From NCBI GenBank assembly GCA_013396755.1, contig VWZF01007160.1:62001-126000 (forward strand): DNA of 64,000 nucleotides. Reading direction: 5' to 3'. Shown here piece by piece: positions 11,801 through 24,795 of the stretch. The notes beneath the pieces are model-generated. The model searched no databases and was not told where the DNA came from. It saw only the letters and a program-made list of their open reading frames with translations. The translations under genes were made by a program, and so were the position numbers. The DNA comes from Sclerurus mexicanus (Eukaryota > Chordata > Aves > Passeriformes > Furnariidae). Each line of letters begins with the position of its first letter. Within the stretch, counting starts at the first letter, position 1.

Positions 11801-14256
11801 TAGTCAGAAAAAAATGAAAGCAGTATATATATTAAAATAAAAGGCAAACTAAAGGTCTGCTGATGCTAGGAAAACGCACACAATAGACATAGTACCTTGC
11901 AGACTTATTCCCAAATATCACTGTTACAAACTGTTGAGATTTTTTTGGAAACAGACTAAAGTCTGACATCTAAGAGTAGTTCTTGATCTCATTCCTAAGC
12001 TCTGGCACTAGAGAACTGCATTAGAAAAAGAGCTTACCTCCTTTAAAATGTAAATGTGTTTTCCTGCCTAAGAGACCACCTAGTTATTGTGATGATTACT
12101 TCTGGCTAACCTGCAAGTACTAAACTTCTGAAAGCTAATTAAAAAGCATCTCATAGCCATAGCTGTCACAAGGAGGCACACCTACTACCTCTTTCTTATT
12201 ACCTCAGATAGTACTCAGCTTCAGAAATCATTCTTTCATAAAGCATAACAAAAACCCTTCACTCTGTATTCATATCACTAAATCTATACAAATGCACTCT
12301 AAAATCTTAGTAGTGCTCATTACAATAATCTCATCAGCCTGAGCACTTTTTACATACAGTTCTGAATTAATATCTCCTTTCCACAATAATTCTTCTACAC
12401 CTCCAGCAACTGCATGCTGTAGAATTTGTTTAGGCCTTTTCTACTTTTCAGAAAATGGAATATGGCTCGTTGGAAACTAAAATTGCCAGGTTAAGTACCA
12501 CCTTGTATTTTTATGGTTTGTATTCATGTAATGGGAATGAGATTTATGTCCCTAACCCTGAAATATTCTGAACCAATTATTTACTTAATATTTATGTTAA
12601 ATTATCTATGATTGCAGCACTGACTATGAAAGCAACCAGAAAAAATTCTGCAGGTGGCCTGTAATTTGAAGTTAGCTATACTAAGCTCATGCAGTGGTCT
12701 TACAGAATATTAATGTAGTGTTATAAACTACAGTACCCTCAGGGTGTTCACCTGCCATGGAATTTAATTTACTTCATATCTCATCTAATAGACTGAATCA
12801 CATCTATTAAGTAAATATAATGTGAATACGTTTCCTTGTTTCTCTAAGGGGTTTATTGGTAAAACCTGGAGAGGCTTTCCCATAGAATCTTCTACCACTA
12901 TAATTAGCTTGAAATTGAGCTATTGTGCCCTTTTCTGTGTTAAGCAATACAGAATATACACTCTAGGTACAAAACAGCACCATGCCCAAAGTCAATGCAG
13001 CAGCTGCATTGCTCATGCAATATGTTTGTGTTTTTTTCTTTTTATTGCAAGGAGAAAGACTTAGAGCAAGCTGTGTGAAATTGAGACAGAGGCCATGCCT
13101 CCACTGTGCCAGGTGCTGCACCAGCCAGGAGGAGCTCTTCCCAGGGACAGCATTCTGCTCTGCCCTTGGTAGCTTAAGTTGCACATTCTTCTGTCTAAGC
13201 AGAGAGACCTCAATTTTGTAGGATTATGTGAATGGTTGGATTGCCTGAAAACAAATCTGGTGTTGTCTGCAGCCAGCATGCTGGCACAACTTCAACAGTG
13301 TGAAAGGGTTCAAATACGCTTTGTCCCTCTGCACTTCTTGCAGTGTCTAATGCCCAGCTGTGGCAGAGCTGTGCAAGTGGCATTTATTCCCAGTGCATCC
13401 AAAGCATCCTGAAAAAGCAGCTTAATGGCAGGCTAATAGGAGCTCACAGTAAGGCCATTTTCTGGGAAAAGCTCAAGGGGCTTGTGGTATAGAGAGGAAC
13501 ATGCTTTATGTTTAGCTCTCCTCATATTAAAGACTGTTCTAGTAAGAGGAAGGCAACAGCAATTTTTGCTCCCTGGACTCTTCTGCATATGACCTCCTGT
13601 GGCATAGTATTCTATACATTTGGTTTATTCTTCTCAGTCTGTGTTCACAGCAGTTGTGGTTGCTTAATACTAGGACCACTCCTATCATTTGCTCCCTTGT
13701 AGTACTCTGTCCATCAAGACAGACAGATTAATACACACTTTTTCAGATATCATAAGAGAATATAGCCTTATAGATATTCCAGAACAAGCCCGTTTATCCT
13801 TGCCCTGCAGTTCTGTGCTTAAGGTTTTTTCAGCATAACTCTCAGGGATAGGTGTTTCAGAAAAACTAGTAGAGGTAGAGAATTTAGCCATCTGACAGGG
13901 TAAGTGCTCTCATTCTGTGTATGCCATTTATGAATTCAACTCAGTTGTTATGTCAGACAGAGGAAAAAGACATGCAGGATGCATAAAAGCAGAAAAATGC
14001 ATCGTCAAAACAGCTTTAGAAAGGGAGAATGAGAAAGAGATGGAACCCATGGGCAACTTAAAAAATAAAAAGTAGATGTTATAGTTCACTGAATCAAATA
14101 TGACATTATAGTGCAGAGGAAATTGAATTCATCTGTACTCGATAAGGGTGGCTTCATTATTCACTTGTGTCTTTGCTTAGTTGTGACACTCATGACTGAT
14201 GAGACCATCCCCATCTCATGAAGATAAATTCAATATCCGTAGTATCATTCTAATAT
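8834..14256. other. Unassigned AT-rich stretch, no gene seen
   Basis: This long segment has only short overlapping frames. Between about 12,960 and 13,410 the sequence is less AT-rich and four frames overlap on both strands (60-80 codons). None resembles a known protein, and frames open on both strands together argue for composition rather than coding. No CR1, LTR or clear splice pair was recognised. Confidence 0.55.
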
Positions 14257-14276
14257 ATTCTCTATATATAGAGAAT
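14257..14276. repeat. 20-bp perfect palindrome
   Basis: ATTCTCTATATATAGAGAAT equals its own reverse complement over all 20 bases, centred on an alternating TA core. It can extrude as a cruciform. It may be a by-product of TA-rich slippage; no associated element was found. Confidence 0.9.
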
Positions 14277-16759
14277 GCATTTAATGGATGGTGGTGGGAT
14301 AGTATTTTTATCTTCACAGGCTCATGAAAGGAAGGAGCACAATTTCCTGGAGCTGACACTTTCAGTGAGTTTATATGGACCCCTTTTCACAATTCTGTGT
14401 TGAGGGTGGAAATGTTGGTATGGGGACATGGGAGAGAGGGTAGCACAGTGGTTGACTTCACTGATTTATCATCCAAGATCTGAATCCAGAATTGGATCAA
14501 AATGGAGCAGAGATTGGGCCATCGTATCCTAATGTTCATTAGACATTTGTCTATGTATGAGCACACCACTAGCACAATGTAGTCAATAAGAGAAAGAACC
14601 ACTGAAGTGGCTGACATTAATCTAGTGTTGCTCAGTGCTGTAACTTTCCTCCTCTTTCTCCATTCAAGTAAAATTTTCCAAACCAGTGAAATATTTCTCC
14701 TTGATGAGGTCTCTGACTCATGCCTCCTTCAGTAGCATCATATATTCATGCACACCCCTAGCAGACCAGTTTAAAAACATGGAAATCTTAGAAGCTGTTC
14801 AGCAGAAGTGATCCCAGAAAAAAAGGTGATTAATAAGTAAAGCATATAGAAGGAGGTCAAAGGTAGCGATCATAAATTTAACTTACTACACATCTGTAAT
14901 TTATCACAACTCAGTATATAACATTCACATGCCTCTTCATAAGAAAGATTTTTCCTGTTAGATCCAGGGGGAAGAGGCAGAACACAAACCAGCACAAGTT
15001 TCTGAAGTGCCATCTCTGTGCATGCTGCTGCTAAAGCAAACACAAACACACATCTAGATGTAGACACCAGCGCAAAGCACTGGTACAGCTGTGCACTCCA
15101 AAACACAGGACTTTCTGTTAGGAAACTTCTGTCCAGATAGGAACAGAGATCCATTAATTCAGTATTCATGCTCTCACAACAAGACAAGTGAGAGATTTTA
15201 CTGACAGGTAAAAGAAATATTGAAGAGAAAAAGTCTGGAATAAGCTGCACACACAGAATTTTCTTTCAAATCCAGTCATTTGGCAGCTGACATGCATCCA
15301 CTGCATAATGATTTATATAACTTCTCACATGCAACTTTTGCATTGTAACTGGACAATAACAGTATTGCTCAGTTTGTCGGTGTCTTCATCACAGCCACTT
15401 TGAGAGTTTCATAATACAACCACTAAAATCTGCTTCAGGCTGAAACTTGACACACAAATGCATGAGGAAGCCAAAGTAAGAAACAGTTACTTTAATTTCT
15501 AGAAAATTATTGCATGATGCCTCTTTTCTGGAATATGGAATATGATAACTTACTTTGAGCACCATATGCATAAATTATTAATGGAATTTTCTTCTTGTTT
15601 GCTCTAAAACTGTAATTATATAAAGCAGATATTTTCTGTCATCATCTACATAACAGAACACTAATTTGCTAAGCATACAGCAACATTCCTCCACCAGACA
15701 ATCAGTAACAAAGATGTGCTATACAAATAAATATCAGTAGTATAACTAATTGAAATGCAAATTTTAAACTAAGGTGTTCAATAGATAACAAGGAAATAAA
15801 TGAGGGGGAAATGACAAAGCAAACCAATAAAAAAACCCACACAAATTAAATCCTCTGCCTTTTTTTTTTGTTCACAGTTTGACTGAAGTGTTGTAAGAGT
15901 CCAGACATTTAGTTTTATGTACAAAGAGCCCTTTACTGCCTCTCTGCTACTTTGCATTGCTGTATGTCCTGATTCACTGAAATAAATCTGTATATGATTC
16001 TCAAATTCCAGGAGAAACATAGAAAAGCTACTCTTATAACTAGAACTTAAAAAACTAGGTCCTTTAGTAATTGAGTGGAGCCAGGCTAATTTACACCAGT
16101 TAAAGAACTGCCCCAGTCACCATTGTGACATTTCTACTTGGCTTTAATAAAGTTTTACATACATATTTTTTTCTTCTCATTTCCAATATAGAATTCAGTT
16201 GACATAAGGTCTAAAATATTATTAGGTAAACTCTTCTCAAATGAAAGTATCACTTTCCAAGTGATCAGACTGTTCATCTAGTTCACCCCTCATAGAGCCT
16301 CTATTCAGATATGTTTAATATTGATGTTACACTTTTTATTAAAGATTTGCAAGATACCATGGAATTTTGAAGTCTTATACACAAAAATATTTGACAGCAT
16401 AGTATAAAAAAATAGAAGGAAGCAAAATGCTTTTTTCTTTCTCCACACACAGTGCGTTGCAGACTTTTCCTGTGTACAGAATAGACTTTTTCCTGCAGGT
16501 GAGATAAATGCTTAAACTAAAATGCAAATAAATTCTCATCATAAAAGAGATGGTTAATATACCATAAGCCAAAACAAAACAAAACAAAAAAAAGCTGTCT
16601 CATTAGTGGCATTTTGACTAAATTCTTCCATATTTTCTCATCAAAAATTGTCCACTCAACAGAAGAGGAAACATTCCATTTGCCTCACCACAGCATGCAA
16701 TTCAAGCTCAACAGCACTCCACACACGTTCATTCCCCTAGTTCTCCACTGGTAACATAA
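14277..16759. other. Unassigned AT-rich stretch, no gene seen
   Basis: A 126-codon minus-strand frame (15,250 to 14,870) is among the longer ones in the window. It resembles no known family and is rich in Cys, Ser and Leu, as expected from AT-rich noncoding DNA. A (CAAAA)n-like run lies at about 16,570-16,590. No other feature is supported. Confidence 0.55.
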
Positions 16760-17560
16760 TTGTGGTAATTACGGTATGAGCATGTTCTATGAAACGGATA
16801 CTAGTTCATTAATTAGAAGATGAACGTAATTGATTGTTTCAACAGCGAAGCTAAACACAAAGGTAATCCCACAGAGAGGTCTGTAAGGGGAGATCTGTCC
16901 AAGATGTGCCCTTGACTTCATTGCTTCTCCCAGGGGGTGGCTTAAACGCAGCCTAACGAGGTAATAATTACAGATCACTATTAGTGATAGTTAAGTCATT
17001 CATGACCTGTTCCCCTTAGCAAATTTTTCCAGAACTGATGTGTATTTCAGAGGATGTATTTGCCATTTACAGCCATCAGCCAGACACTTTGACAGACAGT
17101 TGGCACGTGGAGGTCCTTGGCTATCTCTTCGACAATGTTCTGGTCAGATAATGATCTGATTCATTCTCACCTTTGCTGTTGATATGTCACAGTGTCTTGA
17201 TAAGTGTGCGTTATCATTTCTCCCCTGGTGTGGCAACAGAAATCTTTTGAACAAACGAAAACGGAGCAAAAAGAGTGAGACCCCCTTGTTCGTGCCATCT
17301 TCCTTATCACTGTCACTGAACACATGACTTACCAAGAAGGCAAGTTGCAGACAAAAATCTCCTCACACAGCTTGTTCACACAGATTTGCAAATAAAGCCC
17401 CTATGCTTTGTCATTCACACCCTACACACATGTTCTCAAATGCCATTCTGCATTAGCTGACAAACCCCTAATTAGGATCACCAAAGGCCTAATTACAGCA
17501 ATGATTTAAACCAATCCATTAATGTTTATAAAAATGCAGCACTTTTTGTGGAAACACCAA
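16760..17560. promoter_or_regulatory. Candidate conserved noncoding enhancer block
   Basis: This stretch stands out by its density of developmental transcription-factor motifs. It holds TTAATTAG (16,809-16,816), GTAATTGATTG (16,826-16,836), and the near-palindrome ATCACTATTAGTGAT (16,974-16,988). There is an E-box CACGTG (17,104-17,109), AGATAA (17,146-17,151), and the inverted GATA pair TGATAA-7-TTATCA (17,198-17,216). A further TTATCA sits at 17,304-17,309. CCTAATTAGG (17,467-17,476), CCTAATTA (17,488-17,495) and CATTAATG (17,517-17,524) follow. It keeps more CpG dinucleotides than its surroundings and contains no repeat I recognise. Known vertebrate enhancers of developmental genes have this character. 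Conservation cannot be shown from one sequence; function is inferred. Confidence 0.45.
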
Positions 17561-17807
17561 GTCAGCACTGCCAAACTGGAGCAACCACAGTACGTTCTCT
17601 CTCAGCTTGTCACAGGCAGACTTAAGGGTTATTGCATCTGTCATGATTCAAACATTGTACTCAGTCCAGATGGTGGTTAACCACATATGGGTGTAGTAGA
17701 GGGGGAGGAAGACCAAGAAGCTTTTCCTTAGCTCATTGCATTCCTAGTCATCACTTACCCTTGGCAGTCATCAGCTCTTGGCAACCTTCCCTGCTTCTTG
17801 AGCACAG

Positions 17808-17859
17808 AAACAAGTCCAGTCTTGTGCTGGCAGCAGCGACACCAGCACCACCGCGGAGG
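17808..17859 (+). other. Exon-like segment with acceptor and donor signals
   Basis: A pyrimidine-rich run (CCTTCCCTGCTTCTTGAGCACAG) ends in AG at 17,807. A donor, GG|GTAAGG, starts at 17,860. The 52-base interval is CpG-containing and GC-rich (CAGCAGCGACACCAGCACCA is part of it), unlike its flanks. It could be an exon of a noncoding RNA. No coding potential is recognisable, and strong-looking splice pairs occur by chance in a window of this size. Confidence 0.2.
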
Positions 17860-20800
17860 GTAAGGGCAATGACAGAGTCTCTTGCCACCTTTCACCTGGT
17901 AAAAAGCAGCCAGTTCTCACATGGGAAACAGCATATACCACGTATTTTCAAATAAGGATGCTCCCTTTGATGATTATTGCATAGTGAATCAGCCAGAGTT
18001 CATCCAGGTACTTACCAAGATGGCTGGGATCTGAAGTTACCAGGTAAACCCTGGGCTGATGTAAGTCAGTATGAGGGCAATGAACTCCATAAACATATGC
18101 TGATGGACATGTACTGAGGATACTCTATATAAGCTTGCCTGAAATGATTAAATCAATCCAGATTCTTTGATATGGACACTGTAGACATTAACAATATTAG
18201 TCTCAATAAAATGATACTGAGAGGAGAAGTCCTTTTCAGTTTCTTTATTTGATTAAAGTGATTCCAGCTCAGTGTCTCCTGCATATTGTCTCAGGATGTA
18301 ATTGAATAAGGAGATTGAAACACAAGGCTGCTTCTAAGTAAGGGAATACTTCACTGGGGCTTTTGTTCTTATTTAGTACAGTTTAACAATTCCTTCCATT
18401 CACTAAACATGGATGCCTGAGAAACCTGAAATACCCACTATGTCTGGACATGGCTATACTTCACAGCTCACCGTGTTTGGAAGCAAATTTGTAATGGATA
18501 AGAATGCAAAATGATAAAACTAAACACTTAGGTCAAGTTCTTATCTTCCTCAGACACATACATTAACTCCAGAATATTTCTAAGTGCCAGGGTTTTTTTT
18601 AAGGTTTTTTTTTTTTTATTTTGTCAAGAATTCAAAGAAAAATGCTTGACAGCCTGTGTGCTGCTCGCTACTAAGCTCTAAATGTTACTGTTGGGGCTTT
18701 TTCTTTCCTATATAATTTGCTTTTTTGAGGACGACTTATGATAGCAGTGAAAAATAAAAAGGCAGAAAGTTTTCAGTTTTAAACATCACCCTGTTAAATT
18801 AATTAATATTAAATGTTTATCAAATAAACCGACAGCATAGATGAATATTAAGAACTGAAAATTAAACACTGTGAATTAAATCCCTGCTGCAAGTGAAGCC
18901 AGTAAGAATAGTGTCAGGTCAAATACACCTAAGGGAAGCAGTGATTTGGTCTACTGGTCAAATTGATGCAGTTGTTTAAGGATATGGTCTTCATTAAGCT
19001 GCTTCTTTCGTCAGCAATGCAATCTAACTTATAAAGCAGATGAGGCTGAAGAGGTAGTTCTTCTCCTTTTAAGAAAACTGTAAGTTATATATATGTCACA
19101 AAGATAAAAAAACAGCTTGCAATTACTATTTCCTTCTTTAGCTACTATTTCTAAATGTCTAGTTTCTAGAAATTTTCTTGCAAATCCACTCAGCAAAGCT
19201 GGCTACAACATTTGGTATATGCTATGGGTGATAGATATAATCCTATAATTTCCAATGCAATAATGAGAGGTTTAATTTTCCATTTCTTCCCTCTGTGAGA
19301 TGGTGTCTGGCTTTGAATTCTCATTTATGACTGTGAGAGTACACAAACCTGAGCTGCATCATTGTGAAGTCAATACCTGCTCTGACTTCTTTTTCATTGT
19401 TATAAGCAAAGCCTGACCTGTAATTCAAAGTCATAGGAAAAGTTTATCCCATTAGGAGTCTCTCTCTTCTTTACTTTAAATGTCCTCTGATATGAGGACT
19501 CACTGAAAGAGCTGTTAAGAACTGTCAGTTCATAAAATGTTACTTTACTTTCTTCTTCATGACTTCCTGTGAAAGGTTTATAATTTTAAACTCTGTAAAC
19601 CAGCATATTTGCAAACTTGCTCCAATAATGTGCATTTTTCCCAAGAGACAGAGAATCCTTATCAAATCTAATTCACAAGGGAGTTAACACAGAAAGAAGC
19701 CAGAACAGTTCCTCCCCACTGCCAGGGGCTGCTGGGACGTGAGAGCTGGATGATTTCCACCAAGAGGGAGACACAAGGCAAAGGGCCAGGAAAACAGTCT
19801 TTGTTCTTCTCACAGGGAGAAGATAGTATGGAGGGTCGCTATTCTTGTCTCGCTATGGAGCCTTTCCAGCTCCCAGCTCCCCAAAAAGAGCTTTCTTCTT
19901 TCCCCTCACAACTTTCTTAGTGGGAGATAGGGCTGGGTAGAGCTGAGAACAGTAACAACTTATTGTTCAAGCGTCTTCTGTCCTGAACAAGATGAAACTT
20001 CAAAAGTTAAATACAAAACACATTTTCCCACCTTTCTTTTCATTGTGATGAGAAATGGCTGTAGCCTTTTACAACGCACAGTAAAATGTAATGGCTTGTC
20101 TTTAATGCCTGGACTCCTGAGTATATCAGCCAACAAGGGCTGTGTGCATTTGCACATGCTTGTGTGTGAATACTACTGCAAAACTGTCCATTAAAATAGT
20201 GGAAAGAACAGACCAAAACAATTTTTTTTCTTCTGAAATAGCTGTACGACTGGGAATGTTCTCAGTTTTCAAATAGTAATCTCTTATTACCATGTATAAT
20301 TTTGACTTCTTTGGGGAAAAAAAATTTTAAAAAAAAAGAGAATTAAAAAAAAATATTTAGCCAAAGGCTGAAGACTTTTTCTGAGAAATAAGAACGTATG
20401 TCTTTTAACTGAAGCAAAACATCTCAGCAGTCCTATAAGCAAATGCTTGACTACAGTTCACTATTCAATATGATCTTTGTAAGCTGTCACAAAACTTCAT
20501 AAGAATTGTATTTTAGGAGCCAAATACTCCCGTTTTCACAAAGCAACATGCTTCCTCTGAACTGCTTTCCAGCAGCAGTTCCATTTTGTACTGCAAGAAG
20601 TCCCTGTAGTAATCTGTGCTGCAGTACAGACAGGAAAGGCTGACCCATTGAGGCGAATGAAGTATGAGCTATTTGCACTTCAAATGATGGGAAAATCGCA
20701 GTTGGACCCTAGAAAGATACAGTTTAGGAAAAAACCCAAAAATTTAAACCTACAGTTTTTAACATCAAGTTGGCCCCAGATGAAACCTCTTGGTTTGGTT

Positions 20801-23800
20801 AAATAAACTGAGACATTGTAAATCATATCGGAGCAACTTGAAATAAATATTTTGCTTTCTGTTTTCAATAAAGAATTCTCATATTTTTAAAGGAAAAATA
20901 GAGCTTTCCAAGGAGAGTAGAGACACATTTTGGTAAGTTCTACTATTTATACCATGGGCCAGAATTTGTACTCATTTGCTCTGGTACAAATTGCTGGTAA
21001 ACATAGCATACAACTGTGAAACAAAATTCTGAGCCATTGAAGTGACACTTTATACTCAGATCATAAAAAGTTCATTCTTGAGTTTAGTATTGTGGCCTAA
21101 ACAGCCAGTACAGGATGTCATACACTGGCATGGCACATAAGGTCCCTGAGATGTTCTAGCCCTCCTCCAGCTCAGTGCAGAGCAATGCAGAGAGGACCTT
21201 TTACTTCAAATTCTTTACTATATCCCTGCTCGAGGGGTTTCAGTTTATCCAGAGGAGGATTTTCAAGGAAGAAATTTTGGTATGTAGTTGAGAAAATCCA
21301 AACACCCCTTTAGGTATGCATGTATGCCAACTGCAATAACAAAAACAAAGACGACTTCTACTTCACAATTTCCCAGATCTGCATAAGCTTTGTCTGCATA
21401 GTTTTACGTATCCATTTCTCCAAGGTAGTAGAGTAAATATATTTATGCCATTTTATATGTGAGATTTCCTTTGATTTGTTAAAGCCACGGAAGCCACAAA
21501 GTAAATTTTTGGATTCCTGTTTTCCTTTTCATCATAGGTCAAATGGCTCTTCAAATCCCATAGCTCTTTCTGAGGTAGTTTCAGTATGCTTGGATAAAAC
21601 CAAGGACAAGTAAAGTAAAACACAGTTTTCCTGAGTAGTAATAGATACTTGCTTATTCTGGAACAGCTCCATGCATTATTAAAACCATGCTACTATCATA
21701 ATTAGGGGTTTGGGTTCTTTAAAAAAGAAAAAAATGCATAGAACCATGGTTGTAATTATGTTTATCTTTATGTAATATCTTGTTATCAGTACAACTGCTG
21801 CCCTGACATTTACTTGCTTGGTCCTGGAAAAATCCGACAGGCGCTAGTGAGGGATGTATGCACTGACAAAGTTACTCACCCATGTTTCAGCCCCCACACC
21901 CTCCTTGAAGCCTTTCATTATTTCTGTAACACTTTGTTTGCTATTAGGATTACGTGATTTATTTGTTCAGATTGGGAAGTCTCTTCTTGATGAGCTGCTG
22001 TGTTCAGTAAACAGCTCCCAACAACAAACAAGGATTTAAATAATCACTGTGTAATCAGTAGACACCAGCACATCGGATCTTACTTCTTCAAAGCCAGGTA
22101 GCTGTCTGTCAAATCACGACATTTATCACACTCAGAATCATCCCACTCACTTTTTAAGGAGTTTCAGTGAGTTTACTGCAATAGAGTAATGGACTTTCTG
22201 GTTTTGAATGGATTCTGCTGCAACATGGCAACCTTGAACTTAGCATGAAACTCCTAAGCATCACCAGGAATAATGAGGCCAGAGTACTGAGCAGTACTGA
22301 CTGGCTGTCCCCTGGCCAGTTATGTACTTGGAGGGAGTATTAGACCAATCAAGTAATAAACCAGTGAAATCCAGCCCCAATAAAACGTTTCCAACAGCTG
22401 CAGTTGGTATCATTTAACTTTGCCAGGTACATGATACAAAGACATCTGCATCTAAAAATGCTGGTCCTAATTAAATTTTGACAGGAGCAATAACTGCTCC
22501 AAAACTAGCCAACATGGTTATATTAGGCAGATAATTCAGAAATCTAAATAATCTCCTTTTATACTATGAAATGAGCTTCCAATTGTATTTGTATAAGCTC
22601 ACTTATTTTCTACCATGTAATCTATTATCTTTAACACTTATGAGTTTGAACCCTGAAAGCACAACCAAGCATTTGCATCTAGTTTAGGCAAATGCTGGCT
22701 AACTTAAAGAACTTGGCAATATTAACATGAGTCTGTAGATTGTGTTGTAACTTGATTGCCGCTGTGTCTTCTGTCTGCAAATACGCAGAACCTCTGAAGG
22801 AGCTCAAACAATAATGAAAGCAACCTCTGAACTACAAGGTGTTGTATGCACAGGTCAGTGAGTGAATCCAAGTAGTAGATGGGACATAGTCTATTTGCTG
22901 AGTTCTTTAATATAAAAGGACTCTTAGTATTAAATCTATAAAGAGGAGGTGAAGAGTAGGTAGAAGGAAAACATGTTAGATGAGATAAAGAAAAGCTTAA
23001 CTATCAATAAAGAAAAAATGAGCACTTAAAGAAATCACTCTAGAGTATAGAAAGTGATTTTTAAATTACTTATCTGATTAGTGGGGACTCATCTGTCAAG
23101 CAGAAACAAATTCACATAAATATTCCATAAATTAAATATTCTCTTGTCATTGAAGCTGTTTTCGATTGTTGGTAGAGGTTTTTTTTCATCAGAAGGAGAC
23201 AGATTATTACATTGATTTCAGCCTCCAGAATGCATTCTGTAATTATGTAGTTTTAATTGTCTGGCACTTTTATTTGTATGAATTTCAAAGATATTGACAT
23301 GAGTTAGAAAGAAAATCCAATCTCAGATCTGAAAAAGAGTCAGCTTCAATCCTGTTCAGCAGTGTACTAAAATACAAGGTGAAGCATGTTGCTTATGTCC
23401 ATACATACTCAGTAAAGTCTGTGACCTATGTTTCAACTTACCTCTAAAAGGACCTAAACAACTGCAAAGCAGCATGTGGACCTACACCTCTGTCTTTGTT
23501 GCTATTGTAGGTGTGCACTGTGCCTTACTCATGCATGCAAGAAGAAAGAGTCAGGGATCTCAGCTTATTAACATTTCAAGAATTTGTTGCTCAGTTGCTG
23601 TTTGTTTTCTCTGACAACCAAATGTTATGCAGAGCACTTTAGCCAGCTGCAATCTGATTAGGTATCACCTTTTCCATAACACTGCCAGGCCAGTTAAACT
23701 GCGGTATACAGGGGGTTTAACCTTTTGTAGATCTCATAATAAACAATTCCAAGTTTCAGAAGAAAATCTCTGATAGAGAGAGCCTCACTACAGCTTGTAA

Positions 23801-24752
23801 ATCAAACTGCTCAGATAAGATATGAGAGCCAGACCTCTCAGAGCTGTTCATGCTGGTAGTTGAGCTTCAAATTCTTACTTTATAAATCACTTCCTTACCA
23901 AGCATCTGCAAAATAAGAATTTGTAAGTCAAAGGGGAAAAAAAAAAAAAGACATAGTTTTATTTTGGATTTATTGGTATAATTTGTAAATCTGTTGTAGG
24001 ACTTAACAGATCTGATTTAAGATTTGTTAATCTCATTTAGGATATGGAAATTTTTTCTCTGACTTAGCACGTACTGACATACTTCAGTAAAAAATGATCT
24101 AAAAATTGCTGTTTTAAAAGATGGTGTATAAATCAAGGGCTTGCAGTTAAGATTTGCTGGTAGGTTCTATAAACTGCACAGTGCATTTATAACTCAGCCT
24201 CTTACAAGGGCAGATTTGTAAATCCAGCTTGCAAATTGTCAGACAACTATTATAGGCTCAATTCTAATCTGAGAAACAACAGATGTGCTTTGCTGTGCTT
24301 GAAAACCCTGTCCTTTTCCTTTGTCACCCGCCTCCCCTGCAGCCACCTCACTTGTATCAAGGAGGAGGAGAGAGAGAAGAGACCTCCTGTATCACCATCA
24401 CCCTGCAAATGAATAGTCAAGCAGGGAGGAAGGAATTTGGAAAAGAAAAAACAGGAGGTGAAGTGTGGGTTACTGTTCATCTGCTCTGTTGCACAGCCTT
24501 CTAGAGCAGTCTGAGTCTAAAGATCCCTCCTGCCCTGGGGGGGATAAACAGAGCAGGTAGTCCTAACTAATTCTCAGGCTGCCAGGCCTCAGGCACGGGA
24601 GAAATTAAACTTCATATAGAAGGCAGTGGAAAACCTGACCTAGCAGGAGCAAACTAGAGCAAGTTGAGGCATTTTTTTCAACACTCCCAGAGATGCCTGC
24701 CTGTCTATCTCAGATTACAATGAGGAACTTCTGGAAGAAGCCCTGGCTCTGT
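17860..24752. other. Unassigned AT-rich stretch, no gene seen
   Basis: No CR1, LTR or gene was recognised over about 6.9 kb. T-rich runs lie at 18,592-18,618 and A-rich runs at about 20,320-20,355; there is a short A run at about 23,937-23,949. Segments near 22,420-22,500 and 23,060-23,280 carry TAAT-type motifs and lack repeats. They are weaker candidates for conserved noncoding sequence than 16.8-17.6 kb. Confidence 0.5.
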
Positions 24753-24795
24753 GATGGCAAATATCCCATTGATTTCACAAGGATAGGATTTCACC
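24753..24795. repeat. Possible fragment of an old amniote interspersed repeat
   Basis: GATGGCAAATATCCCATTGA and GGATAGGATTTCACCC resemble a phrase common in reptile and bird genomes, in which 'cccattgacttcaatggg' is followed by 'aggatttcaccc'. The class is not known to me. Only about 43 bases match, so the assignment is weak. Confidence 0.3.

Noticed and set aside
12822..13412. Cluster of frames as a multi-exon gene
   Set aside because: Open on both strands in several phases; no coherent splice pairs or homology.
14870..15250. 126-codon minus-strand frame as a gene
   Set aside because: No domain, no start context, Cys/Leu/Ser-rich as expected from noncoding AT-rich DNA.
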